Assembly (NCBI GenBank): GCA_947623455.1
Contig: OX392545.1
Span: 20,062,001 to 20,126,000, forward strand
Direction: 5' to 3'
DNA length: 64,000 bases
Source of the DNA: Mimachlamys varia
Taxonomy: Eukaryota; Mollusca; Bivalvia; Pectinida; Pectinidae
The translations under genes and the position numbers were made by a program. Positions 46,001 through 58,000 of this stretch are shown piece by piece (within the stretch, counting starts at the first letter, position 1; every line of letters begins with the position of its first letter). A model generated the notes under the pieces. The model searched no databases, was not told where the DNA came from, and was given only the letters and a program-made list of their open reading frames with translations.

Positions 46001-49000
46001 GATGTGCCGTTGAAGTGCCAGGGAAGTTTTGAAGCGTTTGGAGCAGTCGTAGCACTGAAACTTGTACTCCTGTTGATCTAGAGCTGAAAGTTGATATCAA
46101 ATAGTAGGTTAGTTAATTAAGAAGTGATGAATAATGAACTAAAGAAACTGAAATTCATAAAAAAACGATGCTTTTTAATCCTGTTTTCTTGTTCAAAAGT
46201 CTTGAATAAGTATTCTTAAAGTATTTTTTCCCCTGTGGTTCCCTCAATTTTTGCCAAACTTATTATTCACGGGCTCCATGTCTGTTGGCCAAGAAACATG
46301 CTGGAAGTGCTTTGATAAAGAAGGATTTGTTCTCTATGAATTTTATAAGATTTCTTTCCTAGGAAGATTCAAGAAATGTGACAGCAAAAAGTTAACACTA
46401 ATTTGTATTTGTAGCTTTTTTCTTCTTTTCTCAAAAACAGAATTCAATAAGATTTTAAATGTTTACCATGTGAAAAAAAAATCTTTCATTACATGATATT
46501 CTTAAGAAATCTTCAGACACTCCGGTTAGACTTTCATTATATCTTTGTAATAGGTAGATTGTAGCCTATAAGGGCTATTCAATAAAAACATCAGTATTTT
46601 CCTTAGATCCTATTTGGAAGCTGTAAAAAGACATACTTTATAACAATTTTCAATTTCAAAGTTCTTTTAAGTATTGTATAGTAATATCATAATCTATTAT
46701 GTAGATCAATTCACCACTTGTGTATGTCAAATCTACTGTTGTTAAACCACAAAAATATCCAAACCTTTATGTTAATTTAACAGATTACCTAATTGATAAT
46801 CAAATCGGACGGACAAACCGATTCTAACTGACGATCGATTGGAATTGCAGCTGATTTCCCAACACTACTCAATACTAGACATTGCTGACTTACTTTGTAA
46901 ATCCTGATCTGTGATCTCTAACGTCTGCAGGCCGAACCTTTCAGCATAGTGAGAAGCGTACCACACCTGTAAACAATAAAGTCAAATATCAATTCTTATC
47001 TACATCAGGCATCTATTTAAATTTGCTTGAAGCAGTTAAACTTTCGCATTTTTTGTAACTTTTATCATAACAGCAAACGTAATAAGGTCTATAATTAAAG
47101 GCCCAATATACGTAACTTCAGAAAATTTTTTCGGGATTCTGAAATTTCCATCCTATCAATACAGTTTGCTGATTAGTCACCCCATTGCCTACTTGGGTAA
47201 TACAAGGTAAAAACATGGAAACCGCACAGGTAGGAAATTTCAGACAGTTGCAAACTGAGGACTCTACTGAAGGAAATTATGAGCTGTTGGTGATAATCAG
47301 AGCGAGTTTATGTCAATAAATAATCTATTTATCGATATATGTGAGGTATGTGTGGTGTCATAATCAATTTTTGTTGTCAGCACCTCAAAACCTTTAGCTA
47401 CCAGACAGTGTTGGATAATTCCATGTTTTGATGTAGAAGCTCCGACTCCACACCAGACATACATCTTTCTGTCAAAATGTCTAAGTCTGGTGTTTGGGCC
47501 AGAGGAAACTCAGTCTAACCTCTGCATGTGCCTCAAACTGCAAGACACATGAGTTGTTGTACCACTTGACCTCTTTATTGCTAGCGACAGAGAGACTTGC
47601 CATATTTTAACATCGATGTACTCCAATGATTGGAGTTATTTTACTGCTAAATAACATGATAATTTTGATACTCCTATTTTCACCTTGAGCTCTCTGCAAT
47701 TCTCTATATTTTGGTGACAGTAATTAGCAGATTTAATGGCCATACTGTCGTGAAAGATTTTCAATTTCTAATAAAGTTTGAGCTTTCATACCTTCAGCTC
47801 TCCGCGAGTCTCAATGTTTTTGGTGACGCTGAAGTAGATGTCCTGGCCGTACTGATAGGCCACCATGTTCTGTTCTGCGTAGGTCTCGGCCGGCCTCACG
47901 AACATCATCCAGTTACACTTATTCTCATCGCTCGTCTCAAAATACATGATGTCCCCACCAGCTTTCTCCAGCTACAACACAGACAATCGGAGGATCACAG
48001 TTTGTTTACAAGTACCACATCAAACAGGTCCCATACAGTGGATTGGCTGGGTTTAAGTTATTAAATTTAACTCATTTACCCCTGAAAACACATCAGAACT
48101 CTTCCGATTCAAAGGCAGGAATAGTTCATTATGAGATTTTAGGGATGAATGAGTTAACACATATCCAATGCATTGGTTTCAAATTGGTTTGTTTGTGTTT
48201 TACGTCCTTTTAACAGTTATGGTCATTTGAGGATGTGTCAGGTTTTATTGGTGGAGGAAAGCTGGAGTACCCGGAGACAAACCACAGACCTATGACCAGT
48301 ACCTAGCGACTGTCAACTCAATCCCCGCAACCCAGAGGTGGAATAAGGGCTAGTGGTAGCAGAACGTCAAGACACCTTAACCACTCGGCCACCATGACGC
48401 CCATTGAAATTATAATGAAATGAATAAGGGCTAGTGGTAGCAGAACGTCAAGACACCTTAACCACTCGGCCACCATGACGCCCATTGAAATTATAATGAA
48501 ATGAATAAGGGCTAGTGGTAACAGAACGTCAAGACACCTTAACCACTCGGCCACCATGACGCCCATTGAAATTATAATGAAATGGAATAAGGGCTAGTGG
48601 TAGCAGAACGTCAAGACACCTTAACCACTGTGCCACCATGACGCCCATTGAAATTATAATGAAATGGAGTATACTTACCAGCAGGAGAAATCGTGTGGAG
48701 CCTGCACTCTCTCTGTTGGGTACAAGGTCTCCAATGTAGGGACCAAACTGAGTCAGTTTGGTTAGAGGGCGCTTGGCAAATACTCCAACATGGGGCGGAT
48801 CTGTCAAGTAAAATTAACATCAGCAATATGCCAGTGTACATCAGCAATATGCCAGTGTACCAATATTTTATCTCCTGCTCCGATCTTATTCACCCCTGTA
48901 TGGAGACAATGCAGTATACCAAAAAGCAGGAAATTTTAGTGGGGCTTGAATTCGGCAATTTGGCGGGTCTGTATATAGGTCGCCAAAATTTAACCCCTCA

Positions 49001-52000
49001 AATTTTAACACCGCCAATTAGAAAGACGTAAAATTTCACTTTAAGCAATAGTTTCCAACTGTCATTTACCTTTGATTACTCCTGTTGCTCCGTTAACTCC
49101 CAAGAATAACGAGTGGAGTGTATTGTTGGTTTACTTATCAACATAGATAGGATATACGGACATTGAAAAATTATTGAATATCGCCAAATTTTAACCTGCC
49201 AAAATTAAACTTTCACTTTTTATGACCAAAATCGGCAAATTTTATGACCGCTAAAATTTTCCGCTATATGGCATCTTATAATTTAGAGCAGTCTCTATTT
49301 GTCATGAGGTATCAATGAGTTCAACTATATTGCTTAAAGACAGTCCAAAGCTTTCGGTAAAGATTGGTTTTACTGATAAATGTGTAACTTCCTGTCAGAT
49401 TACCAATCTTATCAGATATTACATACTTGCCAACCCTCTCTATTTAGGAAGGTACCAGTAACTCCCGATTTTGGATTCTAAAATTATGCATTTGCAACCA
49501 GTAAATTTGTTAAACTAAAATTTTCTGTCTGTTTACTGGTAACTTAATACTCTACAACCAAGTCATAGGAACTATTTGAGTTTTATACTGAGTTTGTTTT
49601 GTACACAAACAGGAATTGAAAACTTAACTTGAAAGCTTTCGAAAACGTCTGTTTCCTTTGTCAAGCAAAGAGCACAATAGCCGAGTGTCAGTGTTCTGAC
49701 AGCTGAAATCTGCTCACTACCCAAAATAGGGTGAGTTATATTAAAATTTTGTTAATATTAAAATTTTGAGTTTGTGTACTGGTGTTATCAGTCTTCCCAA
49801 TAAATCTTCTTTATTCATAATTTGATTTGGTTGTAACATTATCTTTAAATCAAACAATAATTCTAAATGCTTGCATTAATTTAAAGCAATATAGAGAAAC
49901 TGTGATTCACGCAATCATAATTTGGCAGAGTGCTATCACCAATGCAAATCCCTTAAAGGCCCAATATACGTAACTTTCGGCAAAATGTGAAGCGAAAATC
50001 AAGCCTAATAACTTATTATATTAATTTTATAGATTTAGTTAAGATTAACTGATATCAGCAATATTCAAGATGAATTCTTACGCAGTTACCGGTACAGTAG
50101 CAGTTGAAACTCTGTATTTGTAAACATGCGTCCATTTTGAACTGTCTTTTAACTTCGGTTTGTTGTTGAAGTAGGCCCCACCTGAATTATTTTCAATTAT
50201 TTGCATTTTTTTGGTCTAGAATTTCTTGTTAGTTACCCCTCAGGTTTACTTGGTTTTAGACTTATTTTTACATGATTATGAACTGGGGTTTTTTTCAGAA
50301 TTTTTCAGAATCACGTAAAATTTCCTGAAGTTACGTATATTGTGTCTTTAATTAAAATTACCGTTAGAATATTGATGGTTACAGTACATACCTGGAGGAT
50401 ATTGACTGTCCTCGCTGAGTCGGAATATTTGTAACATGGGCGGGAGACTGGCCCAGGCGCGGGACAGGACGACCTTGTCCGGTATTACCTGTAGTCTGTG
50501 TACGGGACAGGAAGGGTCATAGGTCGTCATACACTCCTCACACCCTGGAAAGTTACATCAGTGACGGCTTGACTGATTACCATTCAATAACAATTATATC
50601 TGATGGGACAAGCGGTTAATTATCTTCTGTTGAAGTTTAGACACATAAATCTAGGTCATGGTAATTGCAGTTAAACATCGTAATGTCAAAGTTGGCGGGC
50701 CTGTGGGAAAACTTGGAAGTTATTTGAGTATTCAAGTTACGTTAGTTCCATAGTTTGGCCGGAACTGACAAAATAATTTGAATAAAATGGGGTGTTCGAG
50801 TTATACAAGTTTGAGTTAACAAGGTTTGACTGCAAGTAGATTTGAACTTGTACTATTTGGGTTGTAGGGTTTGGGTTGTACTTACATAAACTATTTGGGT
50901 TGTAGGGTTTGGGTTGTACTTACATAAACTATTTGGGTTGTAGGGTTTGGGTTGTACTTACATAAACTATTTGGGTTGTAGGGCTTTGGGTTGTACTTAC
51001 ATAAACTATTTGGGTTGTAGGTCTTTGGGTTGTACTTACATAAACTATTTGGGTTGTAGGGTTTTGGGTTGTACTTACATAAACTATTTGGGTTGTGGGG
51101 TTTGGGTTGTACTTACATAAACTATTTGGGTTGTAGGGTTTGGATTGTACTTGCATAAACTTTTTGGGTTGTAGGGTTTTGGGTTCTACTGACATAAACT
51201 ATTTGGGTTGTAGGGTTTTGGGTTGTACGTACATAAACTATTTGGGTTGTAGGGTTTTGGGTTCTACTTACATAAACTATTTGGGTTGTGGGGTTTTGGG
51301 TTCTACTTACATAAACTATTTGGGTTGTAGGGTTTTGGGTTGTACTTACATAAACTATTCGGGTTGTAGGGTTTTGGGTTGTACTTACATAAACTATTTG
51401 GGTTGTAGGGTTTTGGGTTGTATGTAGGTCTATGATGCCAGTGTGTAGTTTCATTTTCCAGTTCTGCTATCCGAGAGGATTTCCGCACCTGAAAGGGATA
51501 AGACAATTGAATTTAAAAAATAAATTGTTCAGGCTAGGCCAGATATACGATGTTTGGTACAGCCCCAATTAATTCTGCACACAAGCTGTACTATTTAATT
51601 TATTTATTTATAATATACTCTGACATAAGAGCTGTGCAAATTTTGGACCACCTTCAATATCCAACATTTAGTAAGCTTTTTGCATGATATTTTTATACCT
51701 TTGTTTTGAGAGGATGAGAAAATTTATTTTTGAAATATAAAAATTTCTCAGTTATACAACTGTACAAAGTTTTCAATATTTAGTTTCTTACTAAAATTTC
51801 TTAAAAAGTAACATGTTATTTTCTTTAAGTATTCAATAATATCATTTGATATTCCACAGACACAGAGAAAACTTTACCAAAATAACAATATCTAATTCTC
51901 ATCAACAGAAACAGACTATCCTAAACTAACAGTACTTCGCTATCACTTTAAAGGGAGATAATAACTGACCTGCATCTGAGAGCTACTAGGCCCAGGAATG

Positions 52001-55000
52001 ATGTCCATTTCTGACATGTCCTTGTCCGCGTCGATGTTTGAGACGAGGGACGTCCCAAGGCGCTGAAGCGTGGCTACACTCAACATAGCAGAGGGTCCCT
52101 CTACCATTGACGAAGACCCTGTAAATCCATAATGAAGCATTTTAAAATCACAAATTATCAGAGAACTTGATGTAGACAGTCAACACTATTAAGAACGGCT
52201 GCAGTGAGAACTAAAGAATTTGTACAGCCTAGAATAAAGTATTCATTGCTTTATACGACTGACCAGAGACAAAATATTTGATTAAAACTTTGGAATATAA
52301 CTTTAATTTATTAAAATTCCAAAGTTAGACCAACAATGTACCAATCCATTTACCCTGAACTTGTTTTTCAACATTACAACTCAAAGACTGAACAAGTCCA
52401 CTTTAAAAATCTGGGGTAAAGGAGTCAATAATAACCTATTAATAATTATTCTGATCATTTTTCAAGAAGTCTTATACAAGCTGCCTTTGTTGCTATGAGA
52501 TGAAATATTAAAAATTTACCAGTAAGAGTATACTTGAAGAGCACCTGTCTAATACACGGTCTTAAGCCCAGACACATACATGAAAGCACACAGCAACAAA
52601 TGCACTAGGACCTCGCACAACAAACAGTACAGACCACAAGAACAGACACTCTTAAATACAGTTTCTTTCCGAGGAGGATTCTAGTTTGGAACTCGCTTCA
52701 AGCCAGTCTTGCAGAGACTGAAACCATATAGATGTTTTCAATAAAGACCTAGCTTCACTATCGTTCTAAAGTCTACCATCGCTCCCCCAGGGATCACATT
52801 GGGGCGAGATTTGGGGATTTCTACCCATATCTTTCCTGAAAATCTCATTGAAAATTCAAAATCATATTACATAGCAAAAATCTCATAAATATTTAGCTGA
52901 TCCCATAAAATTCCTCAAATTCTCCCATAGGTTTTAAAGAGTCAGAATTATCCCTCCCCCATCCACCCACACACACACACCACATGCATACACACCCTCT
53001 CACTTGCTTGAACACACATACAATTATACACACACAGTATCCAAGAACCTCTGCCTAACGCCGAGTAATTGTAACAGATCCTTGTCACTATTAGAAGTAG
53101 AAGATTATTGACCTATTCCTGAGCTGTCGACAATGCCTCGGTCCTGGACGCCGTCCATCCTGTTCTGACTCAGAGAATGGTGAAGACTACTGGATAAATG
53201 TGATGAGTTCATTGATTGGTTGTGATCCATAAGGTCAGAAGTCGGATGGTGAGACTGGTTCATGGTTGAATGGAGTTCGGAATCATCCAGATTTGGTGAG
53301 GCATCCACAATGTAATTCCTCACTGCTGTAAATAAAACAGGGTCAAATATCATGATGTGGGCTTTCAAATCTTTACTGTAAAAGCCAATATTTTCGCGCG
53401 TGGAATTTTTCACTTTGTCAGCCTCCAAACTGTTCGTGATGTGGAAATTTTTCGCGCTGCAGTCATGCTGTTTTGCACTATGTACATATGATACTATTAC
53501 ACACTGCCGAGTTTGAGTATTTTTGAATATTTTCGCGTGTGGATTTATTCGCGGAGATTTATTGCCAGCGAAATTAGCGAAAATTTCCACACCGGGAAAA
53601 ATTCCACTTTTACAGTATATTTACAGTCTACACTGAATATCACTCGATAACCATTGTCCTGCACACTAGAGTTATTTTCCAATAACTATACTTGAAAATG
53701 TGCCAACAATACAACAATACATACAGGTGGAGCTATGCAAATTATCCATTTTGAGTCACAATTCTATAACATCATAAACAATGGACATAGGTAGAGAAAA
53801 CAAAGACTTATGCAGACTTCATGCTGTTACAATTATTGAACCGTTTTCACGTTTGGAAGTTTCGAAATGAAATCTATGTTCGCAGATATTATCCAGAAAA
53901 GTTATGAACCATTTACAGAAAAATACTGTAAATATAAGCAGTCGGTAAATTTAACATTAATGCTTTGCTTTTAGGCAATTTACCTCCTGCTCCATTAGAT
54001 TTATGACCTCATAAACTAAACAAAATCAAAGTTTGATCCTTCAATAATTAGTCACAAATCATGTTACTATTCCACATAATTTATCTTTTAGAACAAATAA
54101 CTGTAACAGGCCATTGCTAAGCAACAGAATAGACTCAGTGTTTGGTCAACTGAGCTTAGAAATATTCTTCATTCATCTTACATTAGAGGCTCTTGTATTT
54201 TTAACTTCACACACAGTTTCGTTTTCCAATGTCCAGACATTATCAGAAATTATGTTAAATATTCATTCAAATCATACAAAAATATACTGCAAATCAAGAG
54301 ATTATGCTAAAAATACAGTTTTCCTAATACTTGGCCATTTATTTGAAATGATATTTGAAAATTGTGGAAGCAGGCATTGCTGCCTATATTCACAACGATA
54401 TAGTTGGACAATGCATTTTTGGTAACCCAAATAAGGCTATGAATAAGGCACTGTATGATCATACTTCAAACATAAGATCTTTCCAGAATTCCTCCAAGTT
54501 TTTCTCAATGTCAATTTCATTAGGAGATGAAATAACACTTTGTGGGAGACTATTCCAAATACAGTGCACTCCTCTCTAACTGACCCGTTCAGTCATGTCA
54601 TACGACTATGTCATAAAAATGGTATTACACGCGTGTAATAACACTATTGCGACGACGTCATAAACAAATGACGTCTTTATTTATTATGACGACATATGAT
54701 TGTCTCAGTAGAGAAAATCATACTTTTTTTATAGAGAATTGAGTTTTAATGTATTTTCTCATAAATATAAGTCATGTGATCAATAGAATCTTACACTCGT
54801 GTCAATGTAATATGAAACTTATTAAACTCATTAAATAATTTAATATGTCACTCGCCTTTAATAAATTCCATATTGCATTGACACTCGGGTAAGATCCTCT
54901 ATTTATTACCTTGGAATTCCTCGCCATCATCTTGGGTAGTATCAGGCTCACCACTGATGGTTTCATGTGTGGTCTGAAAATTAACACCAAAATCCAATGC

Positions 55001-58000
55001 TTGTTTCTCTCTGTTCTTCTTCAAATGGGAAAATGTTTGCATTTTATGATTAAAAGAAGATATTCAAGTTTAGCAGTTCATAATTCTGAAAAAATCTAGA
55101 AGAAAATATACTATTAAAATAAAATTCTCATATTTCAATCAAATTTCTCTGGTTTTGACAGACATAATTATCTTATATCTCGTCAATCATGAGTGAACAT
55201 TATCAAGTTGAACATCACACTTTTATGTTTGATTAGTTTTTTATATAATCATTAATTCTTCACTATAAAATTTTGAATCCAGATTTCTCTATAACAGTAA
55301 CTTATGTTGTTTAAAATAACCTTTGATTAGGGTATTAACTGTTTCCGTACCGCAACTCTGGTCCGAAATCCGTAACAGAAGTTCTAACTAGACTCGCCCC
55401 CGCCCACACAACAAAATGGAGGAATATTAATTCTTTTTTTGACAATGTGTTTCTAAATTGCAAGTAAAAACAGGTAACTGTGAACTAATGTTGTTATTTT
55501 TCCACACTGTTGTTTATAGACATACATCTCTTCATTTTCGTCACGTTTTCTTGTCGTCTGTATACGATAATAGGGAGTAGACGTCACGCTTTTTTGTCGT
55601 CTGTATACTACAACGGTACGGAAAGAGTTAAAGGTAAAGAAACCAATGTAAGGTGTTGGTTTGAGTTGAGTTGATCAGTGGGGCATTTTGCTTTTATTAA
55701 ATAACATTGATAAATCAACAGTTAGTCCAACTTCGATGGTGCACTCCTCTATCAACCAACCAGTTGTAAGTCTGGACAAACACTAACCTTGCGAGGGGTG
55801 GAGGGTATCAAACGTCGTTCCTGTGTTGGTGGTCCCGTAATGGAAGAAATTCCGTTGTCTTGTTCTCTCTCGACTATGTGACTGCCGTGTCCGTGAGAAA
55901 GAAGGGACGAGCCTCCAGTGGAGGACACGGCCTCACTGTGGGAGAACGACGGCATGGACGTCACTTGACCAACAGGATACCGTGGGACACTTGTAACCTT
56001 TAAAGGAAAACAGATATTTGATCATTCTAAAAAGAAACCAGATGTACTGTGATAGTTCTAGCAATTCTTAGTTGGTAAATTTTCAGATTATTTGTTAAAA
56101 TTATGAAACAGATCATATTTTCAAAAGTTGATGTCTAAAATTTTCAAACCATGATTGTGAAGTTGATGGCTTGTTGACATTGCTATACAGAGACTCCCAT
56201 TATGCTATGTGTAATACTACACAGTCACAGAATAGTATTAATTTAAATACATACAAATATTCAAATAAAATCAAATTAATCATTTTAACGTTCGGATCAT
56301 CAACACTACCCAGAAAATGACATTAGGATATTTGTAACGACAATAGAAACACATCTTAGAGTAATCATACAGTTTTTCTCTAATACTTTAACTGGTCTTT
56401 GTCAGGGATCACTTTGGAGCGAGATGTGGGGATTTTTACCCATACTTTTCCAGAAAATCCCATTAAAAATTCAAAATTATAATACTTTATATAGAAAAAT
56501 CTTATAGATATTTTGTTGATCCAATTATATCCCTCAAATTTGTCCCATAGGTTTTAAGAGTCAGAGATATCCCTGCTTTATTGATTAAGCATTCAATATA
56601 GTTCCTGGATATCATTTCCACTATGGATGGAAGTTCTACATGAATCATAAAACATGGTCTTAAAGGCACAATATATGTTACTTTCGGCAAATCCTGAAGC
56701 GAATATCTAGCCTAATAACTGTTTATTATTATAGATTTAGTTAAGATTCACTAATATCAACAATATTCAAGAAGCATTTTTACTTGGTAACCGGTACGGC
56801 AGCAGTTGAAACTCAGTATTTGTAAACACGCGTCCATTTTGAACTGTCTTCTAACTTCGGTTTGTTGTTGAAGTGGGCCCCACCTGAATTATTTTCATTT
56901 CTTTGGATTTTTCTGTCAAGAGTTTCTTGTTAGTTACCGCTCAGGTTAACTTAGTTTAAGGTTTATTTTTGCATCGTTATCAACTGAATTTTTTTCAGAA
57001 TTTTTCAGAATCACGAAAATTTCCCTGAAGTTACGTACATGTATATTGGGCCTTTAATACATGTACCTCAAAAAGGCTCCATGACAGATGTTATATCTAA
57101 ATGGACATCTGTCATATAACTAATCAGATCAACTTGATCAGTGTTACTTACGGGTGCCAGAAGGGTGTGGGTCTGTTGCTGATGCTGTTGGTCTTGGTTA
57201 GCCATGCTGATTGCTGATTGGCTGACGGTACAGTCTACAGGGGAGATAACTCTCTGAACTGTCATCACACGCTGATGGTCGGAGTTCATGACGACATGGG
57301 AAACATTGTAACCCTGGTTTATATACAAAACAAATTAAATTAATAATAAACACTTCACCAGCTATATCGAAGGCTTTATCAGGCGGTTTTGGGAATTGGA
57401 CCCTGAGATCAAATTGGGAAAAATTTAACGTTGTAATGTCTATATTTTGGATATTTTGGGAAACACTATTGTAAGTTTACAAGAGCTAAATACATTACTT
57501 TTTTCTTCTAAATTACCATTCAAAGCACTGTCAGAACTCAATACACATTTACAGCCAGGAACGAATATTTAATTTTGTACACATTTTTTTCAAGCATCTG
57601 AATTGGGAATTTTTAAGAGGAAGATTGGGAAAAATTACAGTTTTTCATTGGGAATGGGTCCGTTTACAGGACCTAAAAAGAGGGGTGATAAAGCCTTGAT
57701 ATCAGATTACAACATTATGCTTTCAATCTGATTAAAAACATATCTTGATATCTTAACTTAGTTTATTCTGAACGCAAGCATTAATTGCCCCTCTATTCAG
57801 ATCATATCCATGTCATTTTGTAAACTTCTCTCTAGATCTGCTGCGTCAAGATCTAACAACATCCCATGGCCTATATGTGTATGGCATAGGGGGTAGTGTT
57901 CTGTGACCTTTTGCATAAGCCAATCAAATTACTGCTTACAACATCTTCAGAGTGAATGCTGATGGGCGAAAAAACTTCATAATTCTATCTGTGGGTTTTG

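Noticed and set aside
48342..48667. Cluster of tRNA genes
   Set aside because: Only the 5' half of a tRNA-like sequence is present in each unit; no acceptor-stem pairing or anticodon arm could be made out, so they are SINE heads.
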